Below, piece after piece: positions 18,301 to 28,018 of a DNA stretch of 64,000 bases; within the stretch, counting starts at the first letter, position 1, and each line of letters opens with the position of its first letter. Source of the DNA: Ligilactobacillus ceti DSM 22408 (GTDB taxonomy: Bacteria; Bacillota; Bacilli; Lactobacillales; Lactobacillaceae). Under the pieces are notes generated by a model. The model made no database searches, had not been told where the DNA came from, and saw only the letters and a program-made list of their open reading frames with translations. Where the stretch lies: NCBI RefSeq assembly GCF_000423245.1, contig NZ_AUHP01000012.1:1-64000 (forward strand), given 5' to 3'. Both the position numbers and the translations under genes were made by a program.

Positions 18301-18488
18301 AATGCAGCTTGTGTTTGGTTAACTGCTGTTTGAGCTTGTTCCATTGTTGTTGGTACAGTTGTTTTTTGTGATTGAGCTGGTTGATTTGGTGCCTTTGGTT
18401 GGACTTGATCAGCAGCAATCAAATGGCTCCCTGTCACTAATGCAGCCCCTGCTAAAGCTGTTGTTGTAATTGCAGTTTTTTTATTCAT
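15336..18488 (-). CDS. LPXTG-anchored SEC10/PgrA surface-exclusion-domain protein with long coiled coils
   Basis: The 1050-residue product has a signal peptide (hydrophobic TTTALAGAALVTGSHLIAA), a Gln/Ala-rich coiled coil (about 45-385), a globular domain (about 386-645), a second coiled coil (about 650-1000) and a sorting signal: LPKTGE near 1012, a hydrophobic helix and a RKKRQDS tail. The globular part resembles the CAP-like domain of the SEC10/PgrA surface exclusion family, with TMNVLNNMRRQCG, HALAGMTFADAHSNWGHAL and YVGVAID. PrgA/Sea1 of Enterococcus conjugative plasmids block mating between donor cells; here the gene is chromosomal with no transfer genes near. AAAGGAGAG precedes the ATG. 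Sortase A at 58 kb is the likely anchor enzyme. Alternative roles are adhesion or aggregation. Confidence 0.88.
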   Translation of the reverse strand: MNKKTAITTTALAGAALVTGSHLIAADQVQPKAPNQPAQSQKTTVPTTMEQAQTAVNQTQAAFKTAEQDQKNAQNAHQKADSELKTSEQQLTQKQKDLQAAKEAEQKAQELKKEATPEKIAATEAEIAAQEKVVAQAKEQTKQPKADHAQAQKDLQAAKEALATQKQKVQAAQAATEKTQAAIDALNLPGLEKDLQTATAQQKAQEQALATAKDNATQAAKKQKLMQEELGRAQDDLRATGLQVTQAQANVDSAQVAVTAQEKVVKAAQAKLDQAKAEEQAAQAAAGTTIPEAQKALDQAQADLVKKQTALATAKNKATQAVADKKAADQAVKTAQDQVTTTTQAAQQAQQDYQAVEKDLKAAQGKLQTAQDQVKKAQAALDAVSQGAVQNEIKLPAEYIKLIKEYGGNKSATISNQLTKIGSAHFNQKIAISNSEIVFQDGYKATEADKNTKIKDIHNLDQKTREEITVFTMNVLNNMRRQCGLTDMLKATTGSVAYSKAISDMYNSDDYDMDAYEGHDITAIEEVSKEFGVSSYAENAGSTVFRQLKLTSTNLANIKASIFHALAGMTFADAHSNWGHALTNLFVKDAQGMPVQQYVGVAIDKFGWIHFNFATFPDMNNLNNPGAPATGMTSYAAAPSIPGTRELGTNPNPGGKDATELKAALEKAKQAQAALEKQVNTLQTQAQTSKNKADQAAQAQQAAEQDLQTKQAQATQAQKDQTQAQANVDSAQTAVDEAQKVKDQAEKTLNNVKKDAPGKAAALAAAQQKVKDAQAELQAAQADAQQKQDILKQDKIDLQQAQADVQKAQQRMTDVQQQLQQAQSAAQQATDQVQKVQKQVDEARNKQVAAQQAVDDAKQQKQKLEQQLQQEQQTLTAEQQTQQQDQQKVDDATQKEEQTAQAATQAQTHLQEEETTLAAMQLRVKNLKNADKILKQAQDDVKAKEQAVQDAKEDVKQKQAAAQTTQKALDEANEKLDAAKKALAVAREHLKAFQKRQAMNDALNKVDQKGKTLPKTGEVQTPAKAGWGVALLSLFGLTTLFGTRKKRQDS

Positions 18489-18601
18489 ATTTATATGCTC
18501 TCCTTTAGATTCTTTTTCTCATATGCTTTATGTAATTTGGCGATTAGAAAATATAATATATCCCTTATAAGTTAACCATCTTATGATATAAAAAAGCAAA
18601 C

Positions 18602-18637
18602 AAAAAGCCTTAGAAGCTTTAGCTTCTAAGGCTTTTT
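18602..18637 (-). terminator. Terminator after rnmV
   Basis: AAAAAGCCTTAGAAGCT pairs with AGCTTCTAAGGCTTTTT. It lies 13 bases past the rnmV stop and separates it from the downstream surface-protein gene, which must therefore have its own promoter in the roughly 110 bases that follow. Confidence 0.92.
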
Positions 18638-18649
18638 TATAAAGTTTAT

Positions 18650-19210
18650 TTATTTAAATTCTTCTTTAGAATTAACTTCATCTAAAGCCTTTTTAAATTC
18701 CTCAGGAGTAATTTGAAATAATTTCAATCTTTTATACAATTGTTTACCATTTGTATAGCCAATTTGTAAAATTTCACCTAACAAAGCACGTTTTTGTTTA
18801 GCATTTTTACCCATAGTTAAACCTGCAATTTGCAAATCTTCTTTCGTAATTAATGCTTCTTCTTCGGGCGCTTCTGTATATAGATGACTTAAAGCTGCTT
18901 GAATAGCTTCTACACTAGCATGTTCTACACCTAAACTCCCTTTAGCGTTCGGTGCCGCTTGTGCTTTAGTCAAAAAGGCATGCTTAACACCTGGAACAGC
19001 TTGCGCAATAATTTTACGGATCTTTTCACCAGAAAAATCAGGATCAGTAAAGACAATTACACCCCGTTTGTCGTGTAATTCTTCAATTTGAGCTAAGGTC
19101 TCATCACTAATAGCCGATCCTCTAGTTTCAATTGTATCGGCATTCACTGCCATTTTAATCCGTTTGGTATCATCTTTTCCTTCAACAACAATAACTTCTT
19201 GGATTTTCAT
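18650..19210 (-). CDS. rnmV: Ribonuclease M5
   Basis: RNase M5 matures 5S rRNA. The product has a TOPRIM domain: VIVVEGKDD at the N-terminus (the catalytic Glu) and VFTDPDFSGEKIRK near residue 55 (DxD-type metal site). A C-terminal domain follows with LGEILQIGYTNGKQLYKRL. I take MKIQEV at 19210 as the start (186 residues). An ATG at 19222 overlapping the tatD stop is possible. The gene is translationally linked to tatD, as in many Firmicutes. Confidence 0.95.
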   Translation of the reverse strand: MKIQEVIVVEGKDDTKRIKMAVNADTIETRGSAISDETLAQIEELHDKRGVIVFTDPDFSGEKIRKIIAQAVPGVKHAFLTKAQAAPNAKGSLGVEHASVEAIQAALSHLYTEAPEEEALITKEDLQIAGLTMGKNAKQKRALLGEILQIGYTNGKQLYKRLKLFQITPEEFKKALDEVNSKEEFK

Positions 19211-19211
19211 T

Positions 19212-19985
19212 TTATTTTCCATCGATTTGTAAAACTCTTTCTGTATTTCTTTTTGTAATAGCGGCTAATTCTTCTGCACTCACACCTTTTAACTCAGCTA
19301 AATATTCTAAAGTATACCGCGTTAAGCCGGGTTCGTTTTTCTCACCACGAAATGGCATCGGTGCTAAATAAGGAGCATCGGTTTCAACTAATAAATGTTC
19401 TAGCGGTGTAGCTAATGCAGCGGCTTGTACATCTTGGGCATTATGGAATGTAACCACTCCACTATAAGACAATTCCATGCCTAAATCTAAAAACTTCTCA
19501 GCCCAAGCTGCATCACCATTAAAACTATGCATAATACCGCCATATTGACCAATCTTCATATTCTTTAAAATAGCATACGTATCAGCAAAAGCATCCCGAT
19601 TATGCACACTAATTGGCATTTTCAACTCTTGAGCTAAAGCAATTTGTCGTTCAAAAACTGCATGTTGCACTTGATGATCTACATCATAGTAATAATCTAA
19701 TCCAATTTCTCCTACGGCCACATATTGTTTTTGTTGTAAAATTTGACGTAATTCCTGTTCTAATTCGGATGAATAATTCAATGCATCTTCCGGATGACAA
19801 CCAACTGCACCGTATAAATTAGGATATTGCTCAATCAAAGCCTGAAGACGTTGACGACTTGGTGCATCATAACCAATAACTAACATTTGAGTCACATCTA
19901 AAGCTTTTGCTCGTTGAATAACATCAGGTAAATCATCCTGAAAAACACTCGCATTAATATGCGTATGCGAATCAAAAATTTCCAT
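19212..19985 (-). CDS. tatD: TatD-family metal-dependent deoxyribonuclease
   Basis: The 257-residue TIM-barrel hydrolase shows metal ligands in order: DSHTHIN near residue 4, GEIGLDYYY near 93, VHNRDA near 127, MHSFNG near 152 and ETDAPYLAP near 202. TatD enzymes are 3'-5' exonucleases and DNA repair or turnover enzymes. AAGGAGAGTAGC precedes the ATG. It is followed by rnmV with a shared junction (its stop lies just before the rnmV ATG), and it is separated from upstream metG by a terminator-like hairpin. Confidence 0.95.
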   Translation of the reverse strand: MEIFDSHTHINASVFQDDLPDVIQRAKALDVTQMLVIGYDAPSRQRLQALIEQYPNLYGAVGCHPEDALNYSSELEQELRQILQQKQYVAVGEIGLDYYYDVDHQVQHAVFERQIALAQELKMPISVHNRDAFADTYAILKNMKIGQYGGIMHSFNGDAAWAEKFLDLGMELSYSGVVTFHNAQDVQAAALATPLEHLLVETDAPYLAPMPFRGEKNEPGLTRYTLEYLAELKGVSAEELAAITKRNTERVLQIDGK

Positions 19986-20011
19986 GCTACTCTCCTTTTT
20001 ATTTTTGGCAA

Positions 20012-20047
20012 AAAAGAGGTCGATTCATAACTGAAACAACCTCTTTT
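20012..20047 (-). terminator. Terminator of metG
   Basis: AAAAGAGGT pairs with ACCTCTTTT across an 18-base loop and is followed by a T-run in the minus direction, 11 bases past the metG stop. Confidence 0.7.
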
Positions 20048-20057
20048 GTTAATTTAA

Positions 20058-22118
<2,061 letters not shown>

Positions 22119-22238
22119 TTATTTGTTTGATTTTTTAATTTTTTAGCGATTTTTAGTAATTATTTTTTAATTATAGCATAGTTTAACTTGGCTTTTTAGG
22201 TTTTATCTGGTTCTTTTCAGAGGAATCCCCAATGAAAA

Positions 22239-22270
22239 AAGCAAGCTGATCTTAAACATTCAGCTTGCTT
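22239..22270 (-). terminator. Terminator of the HdeD-like gene
   Basis: AAGCAAGCTGA pairs with TCAGCTTGCTT and is followed by TTTTTT in the minus direction. Confidence 0.9.
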
Positions 22271-22282
22271 CACTTTTAACTT

Positions 22283-22792
22283 TTAAAATGCTTGAATAAT
22301 TTTAACAATCCCGATTGTCATTAAAATCGTAATAATCATTATATAAATCATCGTTAAAGAAATAATTGGGTAAAATAATAAAATCACACCACAAATCATC
22401 ATTAAAATATTAACAACTACAATAAAACCATAATATCCACGTTCTAATTCACGATAAAAACTAGCTAATTTAATTTCAGTAAACGAGGTCATAATAATCC
22501 AAAAAGCTAAACAATACGATAACAAAGCTAATCCAAATTGTGTCGAAACACAACTCGCAATCCCGATCACAAGATCAAAAACACCTAAAAACAACATCCA
22601 CGAATGGTGTTGTCCCGTAATTGGACCACGACTCAAAAACAATTCGTAGAGCCCTTTGAAAATAATACCCACACATACTAAGATAGGAAATAATACAAGT
22701 GCTTTTTCTGGTTGCCGAAGATAATAAATACTTAAACCCACAAAAAAGACACCTAAAATCAAGTTACCTAAATTAAAACGAGTCCGTGTCAT
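22283..22792 (-). CDS. HdeD/DUF308-like membrane protein
   Basis: The 169-residue protein consists of about six transmembrane helices in hairpin pairs (LGNLILGVFFVGLSIYYL, ALVLFPILVCVGIIFKGLYEL and others), the pattern of the HdeD/DUF308 family. Members are small integral proteins of unclear role, linked to acid stress in enterobacteria. I chose the ATG at 22792 because AAAAGG lies 12 bases upstream; the ATG at 22801 is only 3 bases from it. It is a single-gene unit with its own terminator. Function in this organism is unknown. Confidence 0.7.
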   Translation of the reverse strand: MTRTRFNLGNLILGVFFVGLSIYYLRQPEKALVLFPILVCVGIIFKGLYELFLSRGPITGQHHSWMLFLGVFDLVIGIASCVSTQFGLALLSYCLAFWIIMTSFTEIKLASFYRELERGYYGFIVVVNILMMICGVILLFYPIISLTMIYIMIITILMTIGIVKIIQAF

Positions 22793-22865
22793 ATTAATCA
22801 TCAACCTTTTCTGATATATTTCACTTTTATTATAATACTTTCAATAAAAAACTCTACTTTTCCGC

Positions 22866-23567
22866 TTAAATATCAACTTGTTCAAAAGCTTGCACTGCAT
22901 CACCTTGAATCATTAAGCTTCCTGCTGGCAAACTAATTGGTTCACGGTTCACGGCCACAATTTTTGCTTTCGGATTCCGATATTGAATCAAGCCCGCAAA
23001 CGGATAAACTACAAATGAAGTTCCCACAATAACAATTAAATCAGCGTTTTGTAATGCTTGAATCGATTGTTCAACATTATTTTGATCAATACCTTCTTCA
23101 TATAAAACAACATCACAACGTAATTCACCACCACAACCTTGATGATGTAAATCTTTTAAATATTCTTGATAAGGCACGTTTTGATGACATTTTTGACAAT
23201 AAACATGATACAAATTCCCATGGAACTCAACTACTTTTGACTCTTGGGCTCCTGCTTTAACATGTAAACCATCAATATTTTGGGTAATAATCGTAGCTTT
23301 TCCTTGGTTGACCAAAGCTGCCATTTTCTGATGAATGACATTCGGTTGAGCATCTGGATAATATAAATTATTCGTCACATATTGATAAAACACGTCTGGT
23401 TCACGTACCAAACAAGTATGACTTAATAAATACTCTGGTTGTTTACCAGCTGAATATAACCCATTTTTAGAACGATAATCAGGTATTCCCGAAGCAGTCG
23501 ACACTCCTGCTCCCGTCAGAAAAACAATTTTATGTGCTGCTTGAATTAAATCATTTAATTCTGTCAT
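22866..23567 (-). CDS. NAD-dependent protein deacylase, sirtuin family
   Basis: The 233-residue protein has every Sir2 signature: GAGVSTASGIPDYRS (NAD-binding loop), TQNIDGLH, the catalytic His in VVEFHGN, two pairs of zinc Cys (CQKCHQ and CGGELRC) and GTSFVVYPFAG. It would remove acyl groups from lysines using NAD. The ATG at 23567 follows AAAGGGTGTTGAGG; a GTG at 23576 is possible. It lies 15 bases after the IpaB/EvcA-type gene in the same direction, probably in one transcript with mvaA. Confidence 0.93.
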   Translation of the reverse strand: MTELNDLIQAAHKIVFLTGAGVSTASGIPDYRSKNGLYSAGKQPEYLLSHTCLVREPDVFYQYVTNNLYYPDAQPNVIHQKMAALVNQGKATIITQNIDGLHVKAGAQESKVVEFHGNLYHVYCQKCHQNVPYQEYLKDLHHQGCGGELRCDVVLYEEGIDQNNVEQSIQALQNADLIVIVGTSFVVYPFAGLIQYRNPKAKIVAVNREPISLPAGSLMIQGDAVQAFEQVDI

Positions 23568-23582
23568 CCTCAACACCCTTTC

Positions 23583-24545
23583 TTAATCTTTGGTCCGAAC
23601 GAAATATTCACAACCTTGTTGCCGTAAAAAGACCGCAACTGGCATCTCATATAAATTTTTAAAATATTCTTGTTCTGCTTGTTCGGGAGCATTTATTACA
23701 AAAGCATTTTGCTGATCAGTTTTTAAACGACCAATATATGCGGATTTAAATTGTAAATTATCTTGCCATTCTGTGTGATAAATTTCAAACAAGTTTTTCA
23801 TTTTTGTCATTGTTTGATTTTCTGTTAATACTAAACTAACAGTCACAAACTCGCTTAAACGTAGCGGCTGCAATTGTAAATCACGTAAACATTTATCAAA
23901 CATCCGATACAAACGTACAATACCACGTCGAATTTGAATTGGTGTTGTAACTGGTTTTTGTTGTAACATTTGATACATTAATTCAGCTTGCTCAAATGCT
24001 TGAGGATATAATTCTTGGAATTTAGACATAACAGCTGGTTCTTCATCTTTAAAAAAGACCAATGCATCTAATAATGTTGCCATACGTAAACTAGCTAGCT
24101 GATTACCTTGTTCTGATTCAGGTGGTAATTGAGCTAATACACCTTTAAAATAAGCTTCTTTAATTTCTTCCGTCAAGATACCTAAATCAGCTTGTTGTTG
24201 ATAGATGGTAGTATTTAAAACGGTTTGATATAACGCCATGCCACTTGCCATTAATTTAGCATCTAATTGTAAATCGTTCGTTGTTAAATTAAAACTAATT
24301 TGAGGAACTTGTTTTTCTAACAACATTAAATAATTTAATAATTGATGTGACAAAGTAAAATCAGGTGCTGTTAAGTCACTAATATCAAAACACCAACCCC
24401 CACCACTTAAATACTGTTGTCCTTGATCAGGTAAGATATACCCCACTTTTTGATCTCGATAAATAACTTCCAGCGGTGTGGGACTTAACTGCCGTGCCCG
24501 GTTTAAAAGTTCAAGCGTTGCTGCTTGTAAGTTTGGTTCTCCCAT
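23583..24545 (-). CDS. IpaB/EvcA-family-like protein of unknown function
   Basis: The 320-residue soluble protein begins one base after mvaA ends, so the two are tightly coupled. The N-terminal motif (MGEPNLQAATLELLNRAR, then DISDLTAPDFTLSHQLLNYLMLL) recalls the lactobacillar family that databases label IpaB/EvcA; that assignment is from memory. The name is historical and does not imply a virulence role. The TLSHQLLNYLM helix sits where a metal-protease HExxH could be expected, but it reads H-Q-L-L-N, so activity is doubtful. No signal peptide or membrane helix is present. Its link to isoprenoid metabolism is by position only. Confidence 0.6.
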   Translation of the reverse strand: MGEPNLQAATLELLNRARQLSPTPLEVIYRDQKVGYILPDQGQQYLSGGGWCFDISDLTAPDFTLSHQLLNYLMLLEKQVPQISFNLTTNDLQLDAKLMASGMALYQTVLNTTIYQQQADLGILTEEIKEAYFKGVLAQLPPESEQGNQLASLRMATLLDALVFFKDEEPAVMSKFQELYPQAFEQAELMYQMLQQKPVTTPIQIRRGIVRLYRMFDKCLRDLQLQPLRLSEFVTVSLVLTENQTMTKMKNLFEIYHTEWQDNLQFKSAYIGRLKTDQQNAFVINAPEQAEQEYFKNLYEMPVAVFLRQQGCEYFVRTKD

Positions 24546-24546
24546 T

Positions 24547-25812
24547 TTATAAATCCCCTTTGCGTAACTTAGTTAAAATATCTTGTGCACTTTGAAAATC
24601 GCGTTTCTGATTGGCACTTAATTGTGCCACAACATAAGGCGTTTCTTGGGCTGTTGCCCCCGCACGATGAGCTAACGTTTTTAATTGTAACTGCATATGA
24701 CCTTTTTGAATTCCATCGGTCACCAGTGCTTTTAACGCCGCTAAATTCTGCGCCAATCCTACAGATACGACAACTTGGGCTAATTCATTCGCATTTTCAA
24801 TTTGTAATAATTTTTGATTGATTTTCGCTAATGGTAAAACTGAAATCGCACCACCTACAAAACCTAAAGGCATTGGTAAAGTTAACGATCCAGATAATTT
24901 ATTATCTTTTAAATCCCATTTTGTTAAGCCGCGATATTGACCATGACGACTAGCATAGGCATGCGCACCACTTTCAATAGCTCGCCAATCATTCCCACTC
25001 GCAATGACAGCTGCATCGATGCCATTCATAATTCCTTTATTATGTGTTGTTGCTCGATAAGGATCTAATTGTGCCACCCGATTAGCCTGTACAATTTTCT
25101 GTGCTACTAATTCACCTGGAACTGCATCTGTTTGCAATAATTCAACTGGAATTTCACACTGCGCCGTTACAAGACATTCAGTCGCATAATTACTTAAAAT
25201 ACTCATTAAAACATTAATTTTAAGTTCTGTTTTTAAAAATTGTGCCACAGCTTCTAACATTGTATTTAACATATTGGCACCCATCGCTTCTTGAACATCA
25301 ACAGCTAAATCAAGTGATAACATATCTTGAGATAAAGTTCGAATCCGAATCCAACGAGCTCCACCCCCACGTTTCACAATCGATGGATGAGCTTGGTTTG
25401 CAAGTGTAATAATTTCTGTTTCATAAGCTTTCAAAGTTGTTTTTAAACGCACGGCATCACGAACATCTTCAAAAATAATTTGCCCTAACATGAGACGTGG
25501 TTGTTGAATTGTCTGAAAACCACCAGCTTGCTTTACAATTTTGGCACCATAACTACTAGCTGCAATCACAGATGGTTCTTCTGTCACCATAGGGACTAAA
25601 TATTCTTTATCATTCACCACGTAATTCAAAGCTAAACCTTCTGGTAAAGTATAGCCTGTAATCTGATTTTCAATTAAAGTTTCCCGAATTTCTGGTTTTA
25701 ATTCTGCTGTTTTTAATATCTCCAACTCATCAGCAGTTAATTCGGTTGCTGTTTTTAAAATAGCTAAACGTTCATCCCAATCTTTTTGATAATATTTCTC
25801 AAAACCTTGCAT
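24547..25812 (-). CDS. mvaA: Hydroxymethylglutaryl-CoA reductase, class II
   Basis: This enzyme reduces HMG-CoA to mevalonate, the committed step of the mevalonate isoprenoid route. The 421-residue length and motifs fit bacterial class II: ENQITGYTLPEGLALNY (residues about 48-64), TEEPSVIAASSYGAK, EAMGANMLNTMLE near 180, ATTHNKGIMNGIDA near 265, and catalytic His in QKGHMQLQ near 380. I chose the ATG at 25812 with AAGGA upstream; an in-frame GTG three codons earlier is too near that site. It leads a probable operon with the IpaB/EvcA-like and sirtuin genes. Confidence 0.95.
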   Translation of the reverse strand: MQGFEKYYQKDWDERLAILKTATELTADELEILKTAELKPEIRETLIENQITGYTLPEGLALNYVVNDKEYLVPMVTEEPSVIAASSYGAKIVKQAGGFQTIQQPRLMLGQIIFEDVRDAVRLKTTLKAYETEIITLANQAHPSIVKRGGGARWIRIRTLSQDMLSLDLAVDVQEAMGANMLNTMLEAVAQFLKTELKINVLMSILSNYATECLVTAQCEIPVELLQTDAVPGELVAQKIVQANRVAQLDPYRATTHNKGIMNGIDAAVIASGNDWRAIESGAHAYASRHGQYRGLTKWDLKDNKLSGSLTLPMPLGFVGGAISVLPLAKINQKLLQIENANELAQVVVSVGLAQNLAALKALVTDGIQKGHMQLQLKTLAHRAGATAQETPYVVAQLSANQKRDFQSAQDILTKLRKGDL

Positions 25813-25859
25813 TTTTTTCACTTCCTTATTTTCCCTGCTTTGTTGTTAATTATACTACA

Positions 25860-25887
25860 AAAGCATAGATCAAAAGACCTATGCTTT
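25860..25887 (-). terminator. Possible terminator after ppx/gppA gene
   Basis: AAAGCATAG pairs with CTATGCTTT around a 10-base loop; the T-run is short (TTTTG). It lies just past the stop of the upstream gene. Confidence 0.65.
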
Positions 25888-25893
25888 CCTAAT

Positions 25894-26850
25894 TTAACGA
25901 CTAAAAGCCACTGGACTTAAGCCAGCTGTTTTTAACATTTCAAAAATTACGCCTTCACGAACACCACTTTCTGAAAAAACAATTTCTGGTAAAGCGAGTG
26001 TTTGAACTAATTGAACTACTGGAGTTAATCCCCCAATAATAATATCCGCCCGATCAGCTTCTTCTTTTAACACTTGTTGTCGTTCTTGACATGTCATTGC
26101 CAACCATTCACCATAAATATCCGCGAACTCGGAACCTTTTAAAGTTAATCCATGTAAATCGGTTAATTTTTTCGCATTTCGTTTACATAATTCGTAACGC
26201 GCGACCGTCCGATTAGCCCCACCTAATAAGACCAATGGTAAACCATAGCCTTCTCTTAACCAAGGCAACGAATCAAATTGCACTTGGATAAAACGTTGCA
26301 TTCTAAATAAATCTCCGGCTGTAATTTGATCTTGTGCTTTAAATTTCTCACTTAAACTCACAGCTCCATAGGGAATGCTGACTAAGTTTTTAGCTTGGCC
26401 GTCACGAACTAAAATCAATTCAAAACTTCCGCCGCCCATATCAATAATCAAACAATCTTGTGTCCCTAACAAATTCACAACACCTAAATAATCATAGTAT
26501 GCTTCTGAATCACCAGATAACACTTCAATCTCAATACCTATTAACTCTTTGACCGCACGCAAGAAATCATTACTGTTTTTCGCTGTACGCACAGCAGCCG
26601 TCGCAATTCCTTTTAATTGAATATTTTCATATTGTTCATATTCAGCTTTAAACTCTGCTAAAGCTGCTAAAGTTCTTTTAATCGCAGCTGGTCGCAAAAT
26701 TTTTTCTTCAGCATCTTGGCCCATACCTTCCGCTAAACGTGATTGAATTTTACGCCGTTGTACTTCTTTAATTGTACCATCCGGATATACTTCACTAATT
26801 GATAAACGAACCGAATTCGATCCCAAATCAATAATGACTAAATTTTCCAT
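25894..26850 (-). CDS. Exopolyphosphatase / guanosine pentaphosphate phosphatase (Ppx/GppA) family
   Basis: The 318-residue protein is an actin-fold phosphatase. Phosphate-binding motifs are IDLGSNSVRLSI at residues 7-18 and IDMGGGSFELILV near 135; the catalytic Glu lies in the SGDSEAYYDY segment near 118. Length matches the short single-domain Ppx1-like group without the C-terminal HD domain of GppA. It hydrolyses polyphosphate or pppGpp; which one cannot be told. It is a single-gene unit between terminator-like hairpins. Confidence 0.9.
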   Translation of the reverse strand: MENLVIIDLGSNSVRLSISEVYPDGTIKEVQRRKIQSRLAEGMGQDAEEKILRPAAIKRTLAALAEFKAEYEQYENIQLKGIATAAVRTAKNSNDFLRAVKELIGIEIEVLSGDSEAYYDYLGVVNLLGTQDCLIIDMGGGSFELILVRDGQAKNLVSIPYGAVSLSEKFKAQDQITAGDLFRMQRFIQVQFDSLPWLREGYGLPLVLLGGANRTVARYELCKRNAKKLTDLHGLTLKGSEFADIYGEWLAMTCQERQQVLKEEADRADIIIGGLTPVVQLVQTLALPEIVFSESGVREGVIFEMLKTAGLSPVAFSR

Positions 26851-26933
26851 TCCGGGTCCTCCGTTCTTGTAGTTATTAACATTTTAGCATATTTAACCTA
26901 TGACGCACGGCTTTTAACTTTGTGGTACAAAAA

Positions 26934-26968
26934 AAGATTAGCTATCATCCATCGAGATAACTAATCTT
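26934..26968 (-). terminator. Terminator of the EamA transporter gene
   Basis: AAGATTAGCTATC pairs with GATAACTAATCTT (one G-U in RNA) and is followed by TTTTTTTG in the minus direction. Confidence 0.85.
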
Positions 26969-26974
26969 GTTAAT

Positions 26975-27907
26975 TTATTCAATAAATAATTCCGTTTCAT
27001 CTTCAAGTGTGCGGCGCCCTTTTTGTAAAATATAAATAGCGACAATTACTAAAACTGAGCCAACAATTTCTAAGAAACTCATATGGAAACTTAAGAAAAT
27101 CACACTTAAAACAAATGTTGTCACAGGTTGCACAGCATCCATAATACTTACAACATCTGATGGAGCAAAATTCAAACTATATAATAAAATCCCAAAAGGT
27201 AAAATTGTTCCCACAATAATGACCGTTGCCATTGAAGCAATTAATGTTCCATTAATTACCGGAGGGTTAACCCAAATTGGTTGATGTAAATTAAATAAAA
27301 TACCCGAGATAAACATCCCCCAACCTAAAACAACAATCGGTGGATGCTCTTTAACAATTGGACGCGGTAAAACAACATAACCTGCAGCTGTAATCCCAGA
27401 ACCAATCCCCCATAGTAATGAAACCATTGGAATCGCCAATTGGGAAATATCTCCTTTTGTTAAAGATAATAAAATCCCAACTAATGAAACAATAAAGGCA
27501 ATTAAATCAGAGCGTAAAGGTCGTTCTTTTTTAAAGAATAAACTACCTAAAACAATAAATAACGGACTTAAATATTGTAAAATTGTAGCCGCTGCTGCAT
27601 TACCAGTTTGAATAGCCATATAAAAAGTTAATAAGTTAGCCATTAAGCCAAATAAAGCATACGCTACTAACCAACCAATCATTTTCCATGATTTAAAAAG
27701 TGAAAATGTTTTTCCACGATATAACACCAAACTAATAATTAATAAAATAACGCCCGAACCTAATGTCCGCGTTGATAAAAACCAAGATGCTGGAATAGCT
27801 TGGTTTTGGGAAATAAATTGTAAAACTGTTCCCGAACAGCCCCACATAATAGATGCTATCGCCGCTAAAATAATTCCTTTAACGACACGATTTGATTTTG
27901 TTTTCAT
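26975..27907 (-). CDS. EamA-type DMT-superfamily transporter
   Basis: This 310-residue protein has ten predicted helices arranged as two repeated EamA halves. The first half holds MWGCSGTVLQF and GNAAAATILQYLSPLFIVL; the second holds LLWGIGSGITAAGYVVLPRP and APSDVVSIMDAVQPVTTFVLSV. Such proteins move amino acids, nucleobases or other metabolites across the membrane, usually outward. The substrate cannot be predicted. It is transcribed alone, with a terminator after it. Confidence 0.88.
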   Translation of the reverse strand: MKTKSNRVVKGIILAAIASIMWGCSGTVLQFISQNQAIPASWFLSTRTLGSGVILLIISLVLYRGKTFSLFKSWKMIGWLVAYALFGLMANLLTFYMAIQTGNAAAATILQYLSPLFIVLGSLFFKKERPLRSDLIAFIVSLVGILLSLTKGDISQLAIPMVSLLWGIGSGITAAGYVVLPRPIVKEHPPIVVLGWGMFISGILFNLHQPIWVNPPVINGTLIASMATVIIVGTILPFGILLYSLNFAPSDVVSIMDAVQPVTTFVLSVIFLSFHMSFLEIVGSVLVIVAIYILQKGRRTLEDETELFIE

Positions 27908-28018
27908 AAATACTCCTCTGTTTTCATTAATTTATCTAAATTTCATTTTTAAAATCTAACTTTTTTAGTATAAATGAAAAGAGAAGCAATGTCATTAAAT
28001 CTAACATCACTTTTTAGT

